A stretch of 64,000 nt of DNA, from NCBI GenBank assembly GCA_040389445.1, contig JAZJZX010000007.1:186001-250000 (forward strand), in the 5' to 3' direction. Within the stretch, counting starts at the first letter, position 1. Each line of letters begins with the position of its first letter. This document shows, piece by piece, positions 1-8,211 of the stretch. The notes beneath the pieces were generated by a model. The model did no database searches. It was not told the origin of the DNA and worked only from the letters and a program-made list of their open reading frames with translations. This DNA comes from UBA5189 sp040389445 (GTDB taxonomy: Bacteria > Chloroflexota > Limnocylindria > Limnocylindrales > CSP1-4). The position numbers were made by a program, and so were the translations under genes.

Positions 1-55
1 CGAGCAGCCTTGGCCCGAGCGCGCCTGGCCCGAGCGAAGCTTGGCCCGAGCAGCC
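1..55. repeat. 15-bp GC-rich tandem repeat, three copies
   Basis: The word GGCCCGAGC recurs at about 12-20, 27-35 and 42-50, a 15-bp period, just before the first gene. No promoter is evident in the short stretch to the gene start. The block is cut by the window edge, so its full size is unknown. Confidence 0.6.
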
Positions 56-124
56 GTCTCGCGCGTCGATTCCTGCTCCGGGAGATACTGGGCGCAGCCC
101 AAACCGCACGAGCGCCCATCCACG

Positions 125-1072
125 ATGACTGACTTCCGCTTCGGCGCCCTGCTCTGGAGCCAGGCGGCCACCTGGCCCGAGATGGTTGATGCCGCCCGCC
201 GCATCGACCGGCTCGGCTACGACCACCTGTGGACCTGGGATCACGTCCACGCGATCATGGGCGACCCGCTCCAGCCGATCTTCGAGGGCTATACCGCGCT
301 CGCCGGCCTCGCGATGGCGACGGAGCGTACCAAGCTCGGCCTGCTGGTCGGCGCCAACACGTTCCGGAATCCGGGGATCGTCGCCAAGTCCGTCACGACC
401 GTCGACCACATCAGCAATGGGCGGGCAATCCTCGGCATCGGCGGCGCCTGGTTCGAGTACGAGCACACGGCGCACGGCATCGAGTTCGGGTCCGGATTCG
501 GTGAACGCCTCGCCTGGCTGGACGAGTCCGCGCTTGCCATGCGGGCGCTGCTCGACGGCGGCGTCGTGACCTCGGCGCCGGGCGCCCACTATGCGTTCGA
601 CGCGCTCGAGCATCACCCGAGGCCGCTCCAGGCCAGGCTGCCGATCATGATCGGCGGCGGTGGAGAGAAGAAGACGCTGCGAACAGTCGCCAAGGTCGCC
701 GACTACTGGAACGTCGCGGGGGCTCCGGAGGTCCTGGCTCGGAAGAACGCGATCCTGGCGGAGCACTGCGAGGCGGTCGGACGGGATCCCTCGACGATCG
801 TGCGCACATCCAACAGCTGGGTCGTGATCCGCGACTCCGCGGCAGAGGCCGAGCGCGTCTGGGCTGGGGCGATGGCGCGCAACCGTTCGGACCTCATGGA
901 CGACAACCGATACCGGATGTTCTTCGGGCCGCCGGAACAGGTCGCGGAACAGCTCCTGGCGCACGTCGCGGCCGGCTTCACCTCGACGATCGTCGAGCTC
1001 CCGGCGCCGTATGACACCGAGACGATCGAGCGACTGATGGGCGAAGTGAAGCCCCTCGTCGATCGCGGCTAG
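125..1072 (+). CDS. LLM-class F420-dependent oxidoreductase
   Basis: A 315-residue luciferase-like TIM-barrel protein. The N-terminus (MTDFRFGALLWSQ), the WTWDHVHAI segment and a glycine-rich GIGGAWFEYEH stretch near residue 110 match the bacterial luciferase-like monooxygenase superfamily, F420-binding branch. Members transfer hydride between F420 and varied substrates; the substrate here is unknown. The ATG at 125 is preferred because an upstream in-frame extension (from 41) runs through the GC-rich repeat and looks unlike protein. It ends 11 nt before the transporter ATPase gene, so co-transcription is possible. With the F420-NADP reductase-like gene at 8937 it suggests the host makes or uses F420. 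Confidence 0.85.
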   Translation: MTDFRFGALLWSQAATWPEMVDAARRIDRLGYDHLWTWDHVHAIMGDPLQPIFEGYTALAGLAMATERTKLGLLVGANTFRNPGIVAKSVTTVDHISNGRAILGIGGAWFEYEHTAHGIEFGSGFGERLAWLDESALAMRALLDGGVVTSAPGAHYAFDALEHHPRPLQARLPIMIGGGGEKKTLRTVAKVADYWNVAGAPEVLARKNAILAEHCEAVGRDPSTIVRTSNSWVVIRDSAAEAERVWAGAMARNRSDLMDDNRYRMFFGPPEQVAEQLLAHVAAGFTSTIVELPAPYDTETIERLMGEVKPLVDRG

Positions 1073-1083
1073 GTTCGACCTCG

Positions 1084-2259
1084 GTGTCGGGCGTCCCCGC
1101 ACCCGGGCATCGTGCGGCCACCGTCGCATTCGACCACGTCACGAAGCGCTACTCCGGCACCGGCGCCGGCGCCCTCGGTGCCGTGGAAGACTTATCGATC
1201 GAGGTCCCGGCAGGGAAGATCTGCGTCCTCGTCGGGCCGTCGGGTTGCGGCAAGACCACCAGCCTCAAGATGGTCAACCGGCTCATCGAGCCGACCAGTG
1301 GGCGGATCCTCATCGACGGCGAGGATGCCGCGACGCGCGAAGTCACGGAGCTCCGCCGGTCCATCGGCTACGTCATCCAGCAGGTCGGGCTCTTCCCGCA
1401 CCAGACCATCGGCGAGAACGTGGCCACCGTTCCGCGCCTGCTCGGATGGGATGATGACCGGCGCCGCGCACGGGTGGACGAGTTGCTCGCGCTCGTGGGC
1501 CTGGACCCCGCCCTCCACCGCGACCGATATCCGAGCCAGCTGTCGGGTGGCGAGCGCCAGCGTGTCGGGGTGGCGCGGGCCCTCGCGGCCGATCCGCCGC
1601 TGATGCTGATGGACGAGCCCTTCGGGGCGGTCGATCCGATCGTCCGGGAGCGGCTCCAGAACGAGTTCCTGCGACTCCAGGCGGACCTCGCCAAGACCAT
1701 CCTGTTCGTGACGCACGACATCGACGAGGCGATCAAGATGGGCGACCTGGTCGCGGTCATGGAGGTCGGCGGCAAGCTCGCCCAGTTCGGGACGCCGGAC
1801 GAGATCCTCGCGAATCCGGCGTCCGACTTCGTCGCCCGATTCGTCGGCGCGGATCGCGGGCTCAAGCGGCTGGCGCTTACCCGGGTGGAGGCCCTGAACC
1901 TGCGGTCCGCGGTCACGGCCCGGGTGGGCGACGATTCGAGCCAGGCGCGGCAGCGCATCCTGACCGATCCGTTCGAATACCTCCTCCTGGTGGACGCAGG
2001 CAATCGCCCGATCGGCTGGATCGGCCAGCGCCAGGTGCCCTCGAGCGGCGCCCTGACCGAGGCCATGGCGTCCGCGATGTCGCCGCTCCTCGACCGGCGA
2101 ACCACGCTCAAGGACGCGCTCGCGATGCTCATCGACGCCGAGGTGCAGGTCGGGATCGTGGTCGACGATCGGGGGGCCGTCCAGGGCCTGGTGACGGCCG
2201 ACGAGATCACGGCGTTCGGGCGCCGGGAGACCTTCGACGCCGGGGCGACCTCGAGGTGA
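1084..2259 (+). CDS. opuCA: Osmoprotectant (glycine betaine/choline-type) ABC transporter ATP-binding protein
   Basis: A 391-residue ATPase of the OpuCA/ProV family that powers uptake of quaternary-ammonium osmolytes. Walker A GPSGCGKTT lies at residues 51-59, the Q-loop is in IGYVIQQVGLFPHQT, the signature is LSGGERQRVGVARAL, and Walker B/D-loop is LMLMDEPFGAVDP. The C-terminal third (about 265-385) resembles the tandem CBS domains that sense ionic strength in OpuA/OpuC ATPases. Start is GTG at 1084. It is followed after 7 nt by a permease gene, and the four genes 1084-4695 form one transporter operon. Gene letter assigned by family and order. Confidence 0.92.
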   Translation: MSGVPAPGHRAATVAFDHVTKRYSGTGAGALGAVEDLSIEVPAGKICVLVGPSGCGKTTSLKMVNRLIEPTSGRILIDGEDAATREVTELRRSIGYVIQQVGLFPHQTIGENVATVPRLLGWDDDRRRARVDELLALVGLDPALHRDRYPSQLSGGERQRVGVARALAADPPLMLMDEPFGAVDPIVRERLQNEFLRLQADLAKTILFVTHDIDEAIKMGDLVAVMEVGGKLAQFGTPDEILANPASDFVARFVGADRGLKRLALTRVEALNLRSAVTARVGDDSSQARQRILTDPFEYLLLVDAGNRPIGWIGQRQVPSSGALTEAMASAMSPLLDRRTTLKDALAMLIDAEVQVGIVVDDRGAVQGLVTADEITAFGRRETFDAGATSR

Positions 2260-2266
2260 GTGCTCA

Positions 2267-2908
2267 GTGATCCGCTGGGACGTCATCCAGGGCAACCTGC
2301 CGCTCATCGGGACGAAACTCCTGGAACACCTCGCCCTGACGTTGGTGGCCGTCGTCGGGGGCCTGGTCATCAGCGGATTGGCTGTGGTGCTCATTCGTGA
2401 TCAGCCGCGCATCGTCGCCCTCGTGACGGGCTTCTTCAGCGTCGTCTACACGATCCCGAGCCTCGCGCTGCTTGCCTTCCTCGTGCCGCTCACGCACCTC
2501 ACGTTCCTGACCGCGGAGATCGCACTCGTTGGGTACACGCTGTTCATCCTGACGCGCAATCTGCTGGCCGGACTCGCGTCCGTCCCGCGTGACGCCCTGG
2601 AAGCGGCTGATGGGATGGGCTACGGGCGCACCCGGCGGCTTTGGCAGGTGGAGGTGCCGCTGGCGCTTCCGCTGATCGTTGCCGGGATCCGGATTGCCAC
2701 GGTCACGACCATCGGCCTCGTGATGGTCACCGCGCTGATCGGGTTCGGAGGCCTGGGCCAGGTCATGCTGCGCGGCTACAACTTCAGGAATGACACGCTG
2801 GTCCTGGTCGGATTCGTGCTGACGGTAGCCCTTGGGTTGATTGCCGACCTTGGGCTCGGTTGGCTGGGTCGAGCCGTCACGCCCTGGTCACGAACGCGGG
2901 CGGGTTGA
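2267..2908 (+). CDS. opuCB: Osmoprotectant ABC transporter permease (first)
   Basis: A 213-residue inner-membrane permease with several hydrophobic helices. The EAADGMGYGRTRRLWQVEVP segment, followed by LPLIVAGIRIATVTTIG, is the EAA-type loop of MetI-like permeases and contacts the ATPase. Length matches OpuCB/OpuCD-type permeases. Start is GTG at 2267, 7 nt after the ATPase stop. Its TGA overlaps the next gene's ATG by one base (2908), so the two permeases are probably translationally coupled. Confidence 0.9.
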   Translation: MIRWDVIQGNLPLIGTKLLEHLALTLVAVVGGLVISGLAVVLIRDQPRIVALVTGFFSVVYTIPSLALLAFLVPLTHLTFLTAEIALVGYTLFILTRNLLAGLASVPRDALEAADGMGYGRTRRLWQVEVPLALPLIVAGIRIATVTTIGLVMVTALIGFGGLGQVMLRGYNFRNDTLVLVGFVLTVALGLIADLGLGWLGRAVTPWSRTRAG

Positions 2909-3618
2909 TGGACTTCGTGCAGCTGGTCGTCACCTGGTTCCTGGATTCGGCCCACTGGACGGGGACCAACGGCGTTCCGTGGCGTCTCGTCGAGCACCTG
3001 GTGATGTCCAGCCTCGCGGTGGTCATCGGGGTGGCCATCGCCATCCCGGCAGGACTCGCGATCGGCCACACCGGTCGCGGAGAGCAGATGGCGACGGCGG
3101 TCGCGGGACTCGGCCGCGCGGTTCCCTCGTATGCCCTGCTGATCCTGTTCGTGCCGCTGTTCGGGCTCGGGTTCTCCAGCGCCCTGCCTGCGCTCATCCT
3201 GCTGGCGATCCCACCAATCCTGGTGAACACCGTCGCCGGCATCCGCGATGTGGACGCCGACACGGTCGAGGCCGGACGAGGCATGGGCATGACCGAGCGG
3301 GAGGTCCTCATGGACGTCGAGCTGCCGGCCGCGCTCCCGGCGATCACGCTCGGCCTCCGGACCTCGGCGGTCCAGGTCGTCGCGACCGCGACGCTCGTGG
3401 CACTGGTGGCGGGTGGCGGGCTGGGGCGCTACATCGTCGACGGCTTCGCGCTTCGCCAGGACGATCGGTTGTTCGCCGGCGCGCTCCTGGTTGCAGTACT
3501 TGCCGTGGGAACGGATCGAGCGTTCAACTGGGTGCAGCGCCGATTCGAGCGGCGGTCGGGCCGACCTGCCCATGACGCGTTCGGGCCTCCGGTCCCCAGC
3601 GGTTCGGCATTCTTCTGA
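2908..3618 (+). CDS. opuCD: Osmoprotectant ABC transporter permease (second)
   Basis: A 236-residue permease with the same architecture as its upstream neighbour: a helix-rich N-terminus, RAVPSYALLILFVPLFGLG, and the EAA-type loop near EAGRGMGMTEREVLMDVELP. The ATG at 2908 overlaps the previous stop (TGATG); a longer in-frame start at 2860 lies inside the previous gene and is rejected. Two permeases with one ATPase and one binding protein is the OpuC layout. Confidence 0.9.
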   Translation: MDFVQLVVTWFLDSAHWTGTNGVPWRLVEHLVMSSLAVVIGVAIAIPAGLAIGHTGRGEQMATAVAGLGRAVPSYALLILFVPLFGLGFSSALPALILLAIPPILVNTVAGIRDVDADTVEAGRGMGMTEREVLMDVELPAALPAITLGLRTSAVQVVATATLVALVAGGGLGRYIVDGFALRQDDRLFAGALLVAVLAVGTDRAFNWVQRRFERRSGRPAHDAFGPPVPSGSAFF

Positions 3619-3756
3619 GCGTCTGACCAACCGCTTGCGGGCTCCGGGCGGGCGCTGTGGTCATCGTCACAGAGCCGACACGGAACCTCTGCTATGGTCG
3701 CCGCTCGCTCAGGTCGCGACCAGATTCGCGCGGGCGGGAAGGAAGGAGACGACCCA

Positions 3757-4695
3757 ATGCGGCACATCCGCACGGCCGCCCTCGGGGCAGCGATCCTCGC
3801 GCTCGTCGTGAGCGCCTGTTCGCTGGGTGGGGGCAGCCAGGCATCCAAGGGGACCATCGCGAGCCAGCTCGCCCTGGCCGCGCCGCCCGAGTGCCCCGAG
3901 CGTCCGTTCTGCCTCAAGGGGCTGACGGAGAAGTACGGGATCACGTTCAAGGAATTCAAGCCCACCGACGCTGGGGGCCCGATCACCATCGAAGCGCTCA
4001 AGAAGGGCGATGCGCAGGTCGGCCTGCTCTTCACCTCCGACCCGGCGATCGCGGTGAACGGCTTCATCCTTCTCAAGGATGACAAGCAGCTCCAGCTCGC
4101 GGACAACCTCGTCCCCGTGGTTCGGCAGGCGGCCCTCGATGCCAATCCGGTGATCAGGGACGCGCTCAACGGTGTGATGGCCAAGATCGATCAGGCAACC
4201 CTCACCGATCTCAACAAGCAGGTCACCGTCGACGGCAAGGCCGCCGCCGACGTTGCGAAGGCCTGGGTGGATGCCCAGGGGTTCACCTACTCCGGTGGTT
4301 CGGGGACCGTCAAGGTCGGCTCCACGAACTTCTACGAGCAGGAGATCCTCGGCGAGATCTACGCCCAGGTCCTCGAGAAGGCCGGCCTCACGGTCGAGCG
4401 CAAGTTCCAGCTCGGCAACCGCGAAATCGTGTTCCCGGCCCTCGAGGGCGGCGACATCGACATCCTCGCGGAGTACGCCGCGACCGCGCTCGAGTTCGTG
4501 AACAAGGGAGCCGGCGAAGCATCGACCGACCCGAAGGCTACCGTGGCCAAGTTCAGTGAGCGCCTGACGGCCCTCGGGCTGGTGGCGCTCGACTTCGCGA
4601 CGGCCACGGACCAGAACGGGTTCGTGGTTACCAAGGCGACCGCCGACAAGTACGGCCTTGTCTCGATCAGCGACCTGGCAAAGGCAGCGCCCTGA
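3757..4695 (+). CDS. opuCC: OpuAC-type osmolyte-binding lipoprotein, circularly permuted
   Basis: A 312-residue substrate-binding lipoprotein of the OpuC/ProX (OpuAC) family. A lipobox (LVVSAC, Cys21) ends the signal peptide. Strong RBS (AAGGAAGGAG) precedes the ATG at 3757. The domain order is unusual. Residues 32-176 (LKGLTEKYGITFKEF, DAGGPITIEALKKGD, DPAIAVNGFILLKDDK, DLNKQVTVDGK) match the half that is normally C-terminal. Residues 184-312 (VKVGSTNFYEQEILGEIYAQ, LAEYAATALEF, VTKATADKYGL, ISDLAKAAP) match the half that normally begins the mature protein. All parts appear present, so this reads as a circular permutation rather than a truncation. The operon ends here, followed by a hairpin. 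Confidence 0.9.
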   Translation: MRHIRTAALGAAILALVVSACSLGGGSQASKGTIASQLALAAPPECPERPFCLKGLTEKYGITFKEFKPTDAGGPITIEALKKGDAQVGLLFTSDPAIAVNGFILLKDDKQLQLADNLVPVVRQAALDANPVIRDALNGVMAKIDQATLTDLNKQVTVDGKAAADVAKAWVDAQGFTYSGGSGTVKVGSTNFYEQEILGEIYAQVLEKAGLTVERKFQLGNREIVFPALEGGDIDILAEYAATALEFVNKGAGEASTDPKATVAKFSERLTALGLVALDFATATDQNGFVVTKATADKYGLVSISDLAKAAP

Positions 4696-4718
4696 GCGGG
4701 TACATCACCCGGTAGCAA

Positions 4719-4749
4719 GAGAGCCCGCGGCCACCGGCCGGGGGCTCTC
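4719..4749 (+). terminator. Hairpin after the osmoprotectant operon
   Basis: GAGAGCCC at 4719-4726 pairs with GGGCTCTC at 4742-4749 around a GC-rich loop. Only a weak pyrimidine tail follows (ACTTTCC). It sits 24 nt after the binding-protein stop and 32 nt before the converging gene's end, so it may stop transcription from either side. Confidence 0.75.
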
Positions 4750-4780
4750 ACTTTCCAGGGCCGGGCCCGCACCCGATCGC

Positions 4781-5572
4781 TCACTCAGGCGTCCCCGGGC
4801 GGTCGGCGGCATCCGCAGCGCCGCGGCGTGCGTCGGCGCGTTCCGTGTCGAACCCCTCCGGCCCCAGGTTCAGGTCGTCGAGAAGTTGGCCCGCGGCCGC
4901 CCACCAGCCCGGCTGCCCGGTGCGAATCCGGGCGATCTCCGCGTGCACCCACGGGCTGATGGGGTCATCGCCGCCGCTCCTGCCGTGGGACGCGTTGCGC
5001 CGAATGGCGGCCTCGTGGCGCCGGCCCTCGGCATCCCGGAGAAACGCCGCGTAGAGGTGCTCGGGCAACTCGGCGGCCAGTCGCGCCTCGGCACCGGCCG
5101 CGAAGTCGACCGGGACGATCAGCCGTCCGAAGAACGCCCCGATTTCCCCCGCGAGCTCATCCGAGCCCTGGGAGTGGCCGCCCCATCGGACCACCGGTCC
5201 GGGCGAGACGTGCTGCACGACACGGAGCCCGGGGGCGACGTCGGCGACCCGAACGCGCCCGCCGAAGGTCAGGAAGCGGTTTTCCACGCCGAGGCGGTCC
5301 ACGACATGGACGTGGCCCCACAGGATCGGGCGTTCCCCGGCCGTCGAGCGGCGATCGATCGTCAGCGGCCGACCACGGCCCGCGGCGGCGACCCAGCAGG
5401 TGATGCGCTCCGGGTCGAAGTGCCGCAGGGTCGGGCGGTCGCGGAGCGCCACGAGGAGCTCGGACCCACCGGGCGAGGCTGGCCTGTCGCTGTTCACGAG
5501 CGTGAACCCGAGCGTCGCGAGGGTCCGGGCGGCCAATGCAGACCATGCCTCGAGCGCGTCGGAGCCGGTCAT
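4781..5572 (-). CDS. Hypothetical protein, no recognised domain
   Basis: A 263-residue soluble protein with no signal peptide or clear membrane segment. Visible features are TFGGRVRVADVAPGLRVVQHV, a WGHVHVVDRLG stretch and a C-terminal run of acidic and alanine-rich residues. The ATG at 5572 lies about 100 nt from the divergent start of the next gene. Codon usage (strong G/C third position) matches true genes here. No family could be named; it converges on the transporter operon. Confidence 0.6.
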   Translation of the reverse strand: MTGSDALEAWSALAARTLATLGFTLVNSDRPASPGGSELLVALRDRPTLRHFDPERITCWVAAAGRGRPLTIDRRSTAGERPILWGHVHVVDRLGVENRFLTFGGRVRVADVAPGLRVVQHVSPGPVVRWGGHSQGSDELAGEIGAFFGRLIVPVDFAAGAEARLAAELPEHLYAAFLRDAEGRRHEAAIRRNASHGRSGGDDPISPWVHAEIARIRTGQPGWWAAAGQLLDDLNLGPEGFDTERADARRGAADAADRPGTPE

Positions 5573-5670
5573 GACCCCACCCTACTTCATTGACTACCGG
5601 CGGGTCGCCCTGTCACCGCGGCGTCACCGTGTGGGACGATACTGGACGTCTCATCCCAGGGAGTTGCCCC

Positions 5671-6273
5671 ATGTTCGAGCGTCTCTTCGGTAATCAGGCC
5701 CAGGACCCGGCCGTTATGGAGCGGATCCCGCCGGGCCAGTACCGGACCGAAAAATTCCCCGTCCTGCACTACGGATCCGTCCCGAACACCGACCTCGCCA
5801 GGTGGGACTTCAAGGTCTTCGGTGAGGTGGACGCCCCGTTCACCCTGACCTGGGATCAGTTCAAGACGCTGCCGCGCAAGACCGTCAAGACGGACATCCA
5901 TTGCGTCACCCGCTGGACCAAGCTGGACACGATCTGGGAGGGCGTCGCGATCCAGGACATCCTCCAGCTCGCCCAGGTCCGCCCCACGGCGACCCACGTC
6001 CTCGCCCATTCCGAGCAGGGCTACACCGCGAACCTGCCGCTCACCGTCCTCGATGACGACGACGTGATGCTCGCCGACACCTTCGACGGACAGCCGCTCG
6101 AGAAGGAGCACGGCTGGCCACTTCGTCTGTTCGTCCCGAAGCGCTACTTCTGGAAGAGCGCCAAGTGGATCCGAGGCCTCGAGTTCCTGGACCACGATCA
6201 GCTCGGCTTCTGGGAGCGCTACGGTTACCACAACGACGCCGACCCCTGGAAGGAAGAGCGCTTCAGCGAATAG
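5671..6273 (+). CDS. Sulfite-oxidase-fold molybdopterin-binding oxidoreductase
   Basis: A 200-residue cytoplasmic protein of the YedY/sulfite oxidase Mo-pterin fold. The segment DIHCVTRWTKLDTIWEGV carries the cysteine expected to ligate molybdenum (CVTRW), followed by HSEQGYTANLPL and GWPLRLFVPKRYFWKSAKWI, typical of short YedY-like proteins. It lacks the dimerisation domain of true sulfite oxidases and any Tat signal, so the substrate is uncertain. Start is ATG 5671 with a GGGAG upstream. A VOC gene follows after 17 nt. Confidence 0.85.
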   Translation: MFERLFGNQAQDPAVMERIPPGQYRTEKFPVLHYGSVPNTDLARWDFKVFGEVDAPFTLTWDQFKTLPRKTVKTDIHCVTRWTKLDTIWEGVAIQDILQLAQVRPTATHVLAHSEQGYTANLPLTVLDDDDVMLADTFDGQPLEKEHGWPLRLFVPKRYFWKSAKWIRGLEFLDHDQLGFWERYGYHNDADPWKEERFSE

Positions 6274-6290
6274 ACGAGGAGGGACGAACG

Positions 6291-6686
6291 ATGCTCGCCG
6301 GCTTCCCAATCCACGCCACGGTTGCGGCATCCGACATCGCGCGGGCCCGCGCCTGGTACGAGTCCAGGCTCGGGATGGTGCCCGAGATCGAGGACCCGAA
6401 TGGCGGCCTGTGGTATCGCTTCGGCGAAAACACCTGGCTGAATGTCTACCGCACCGAGATGGCCGGAACTGCCCGTAACACGCAGGCCGGATGGACGGTT
6501 CGTGACATCGCGGCCGTGATGGCCGACCTGGGCGGCCGGGGCGTCGTCTTCGAGGAATTCGACCTTGGGAACGGGATGGAAACGGTGGACGGGTTGCTGA
6601 CGGCCGGGCCGTATCGGGCCTGCTGGTTCAGGGATTCGGAGGGCAACACCTTCGAAGTGAGCCAGGTGGACGGCCGGGCCGAATGA
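6291..6686 (+). CDS. VOC-family (glyoxalase/bleomycin-resistance fold) protein
   Basis: A 131-residue protein with the beta-alpha-beta-beta-beta repeat of the vicinal-oxygen-chelate fold: HATVAASDIARARAWYESRLGM at the start, LWYRFGENTWLNVYRT, and RACWFRDSEGNTFEVSQVDG at the end. Start is ATG 6291 behind a perfect GAGGAGGGA. Function (isomerase, dioxygenase or binding protein) cannot be read from sequence. Probably co-transcribed with the Mo-pterin gene. Confidence 0.85.
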   Translation: MLAGFPIHATVAASDIARARAWYESRLGMVPEIEDPNGGLWYRFGENTWLNVYRTEMAGTARNTQAGWTVRDIAAVMADLGGRGVVFEEFDLGNGMETVDGLLTAGPYRACWFRDSEGNTFEVSQVDGRAE

Positions 6687-6707
6687 CCGCGGGGAGCAGG
6701 TGCACGG

Positions 6708-7484
6708 CTAGGTCCGAACCCGAACCTCGTCGCCAAGGCGGATCCGCCCGGCCTGCTCAACATCCGCCAGGACGCCGAACATCGCCTTCGGGGCACCCTT
6801 GGAGTCGGGCATTGGGCCGCGATAGCTGAGGATCGTGCGCAGGGTGTCGAGATCGCGCTCGCCGGTGTCGGGATCCTGGGTCGTGATGGCACAGCGCGCG
6901 TCCCGCTCCGTCACACGAAGGATGGTCTCCCCGATCGCGACCCGGCCGCCGATCCAGTCGTCTTCCTCGTGCGGCGTCGTCCCATCCAGCTCGATCAACA
7001 TGCGGAAGCGCCGCGCATCGACGCTGGCAACGCCGGACTGCCGCGCGAGTTCGTCCACGGATCCCTGCGTGAGGAGGGACGCTGGATTGCCTCGACGAGT
7101 CCCGCCGACGCGGTCCGTGCGCACGAGGCGGACGGCCCGGTCGGCGAGCGGGGACAACGCCTCGCCCCATGGCCCGATGACTTCGTGGCCCACCGCGACC
7201 CGTCCATGCAGGTGCGTCTCCACGGCCCCGCCGAGCGCAACATCGCCCTCGAGCACGGTCCCGTCCGGCAGTCCGATCCGGAGCCGCTCGCCTGCGGAAT
7301 CCGTGTGGGCGGACGCCTGAACCAATCGTCCGACGACCACGCGATCCACGAGGAACCCCCGCTCATCGATCAGGTAGAACCGGCGATCCTCGGCCACGCC
7401 GTTCTCGGTCAGAAGAATTTCGGATGGATGCTCCAGGGCGAGGCTCCGTACCGGCGCGATCGAGAGGCGGACGACGGCGCTCAC
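6708..7484 (-). CDS. MOSC-domain protein
   Basis: A 258-residue protein with an N-terminal MOSC beta-barrel (SIAPVRSLALEHP, EDRRFYLIDERG) and the C-terminal MOSC core with its conserved cysteine (RDARCAITTQDPDTGERD, LSYRGP). MOSC proteins handle sulfur on molybdenum cofactor, as in Moco sulfurase or mARC. That fits the nearby Mo-pterin oxidoreductase. Start is GTG 7484, overlapping the toxin gene's stop by 4 nt. Confidence 0.85.
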   Translation of the reverse strand: MSAVVRLSIAPVRSLALEHPSEILLTENGVAEDRRFYLIDERGFLVDRVVVGRLVQASAHTDSAGERLRIGLPDGTVLEGDVALGGAVETHLHGRVAVGHEVIGPWGEALSPLADRAVRLVRTDRVGGTRRGNPASLLTQGSVDELARQSGVASVDARRFRMLIELDGTTPHEEDDWIGGRVAIGETILRVTERDARCAITTQDPDTGERDLDTLRTILSYRGPMPDSKGAPKAMFGVLADVEQAGRIRLGDEVRVRT

Positions 7485-7891
7485 GATTCGACGAGCCGGA
7501 TGCCGGCGATTCTGGCTGCCTGTCGCAGCCGCTGGTCGATCGTTGCCAGCTCGAGATCGCGCACATAGGCCAGATCCAGATATGCGGCGTCGTATGCCGT
7601 CAGGTCATGGTGGCGAGCCGTGTCCAGCACCCCGAGTGCGGTTGAAAGTTCCACGGGCACAATTTCGATCGGCAGCGCGGTCAGCATCGAGCGGAGGGCC
7701 GGCAACTCGGCGGCCGTCAGTCGGCCGCGGCGCTCGGCGGTCCGGAGGCCATTCGCGACCTCCAGCGGCCAGTGCGCCGGCGCGATCGCAGACTCGCGCT
7801 CGAGTCGCTGGAGCACGCGGTCCGCGTCGGGGCTCGCCTCGTCGTCAAAGACCCAGGCGAGGGCGACCGAAGCATCCAGTACGAAGGTCAT
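7481..7891 (-). CDS. vapC: PIN-domain toxin (VapC-like)
   Basis: A 136-residue PIN nuclease: acidic residues in VLDASVALAWVF (N-terminal Asp), PLEVANGL (Glu) and TAYDAAYLDLA (Asp pair). VapC toxins are Mg-dependent endonucleases that cleave RNA. The ATG at 7891 overlaps the antitoxin stop by 4 nt. It is the first of five PIN modules in the window. Confidence 0.88.
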   Translation of the reverse strand: MTFVLDASVALAWVFDDEASPDADRVLQRLERESAIAPAHWPLEVANGLRTAERRGRLTAAELPALRSMLTALPIEIVPVELSTALGVLDTARHHDLTAYDAAYLDLAYVRDLELATIDQRLRQAARIAGIRLVES

Positions 7892-8130
7892 CGGCGCCCT
7901 TCGTCAACGAGCTCGCGGATCGTCAACCCCGCGAGGTGATGGGTCGTCCGGAACGCGCGCAGCGCGCTCGAAGCGTCCTGAACCGAGATCACCTCATTGG
8001 GGCGAGGCGACGTGAGAATCGCGATGGGCACCCCGTGCCGTGTGATCGTGATCGTTTCCCCTGCCTCGACCGCCTTGAGCAGTCGAGGCAGGTGGGTCTT
8101 GGCCTCGTATGAGCCGACGGTCCGCACCAT
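7888..8130 (-). CDS. Phd/YefM-type antitoxin
   Basis: An 80-residue antitoxin: VGSYEAKTHLPRLLKAVEAGE, then TITRHGVPIAIL, the Phd/YefM DNA-binding fold; the C-terminal part should wrap the PIN toxin. The gene starts at ATG 8130, immediately beside a palindromic operator, which fits autoregulation by the toxin-antitoxin complex. Confidence 0.88.
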   Translation of the reverse strand: MVRTVGSYEAKTHLPRLLKAVEAGETITITRHGVPIAILTSPRPNEVISVQDASSALRAFRTTHHLAGLTIRELVDEGRR

Positions 8131-8138
8131 TCCTACTT

Positions 8139-8167
8139 TCTAGACTAGTCTGTCGAACCAGTCTAGA
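8139..8167 (-). promoter_or_regulatory. Palindromic operator of the Phd/PIN module
   Basis: TCTAGACT at 8139-8146 is the exact inverted repeat of AGTCTAGA at 8160-8167. A second palindrome, AGACTAGTCT (8143-8152), overlaps the first arm. The block lies 9 nt upstream of the antitoxin ATG, where Phd-family antitoxins bind. Confidence 0.75.
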
Positions 8168-8211
8168 TCACCTCCCCCGATGCGTCAATTGCCTCGTCGG
8201 ACAACGGACGA

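Noticed and set aside
1192..2394. Long minus-strand frames opposite the ABC ATPase gene
   Set aside because: They mirror the plus-strand gene in a high-GC third-position context, have Arg/His-rich low-complexity translations and no RBS; the plus strand has all ABC motifs.
8143..8152. AGACTAGTCT as a chance restriction-type palindrome
   Set aside because: It is nested in a larger inverted repeat at an antitoxin promoter, so an operator explains it better.
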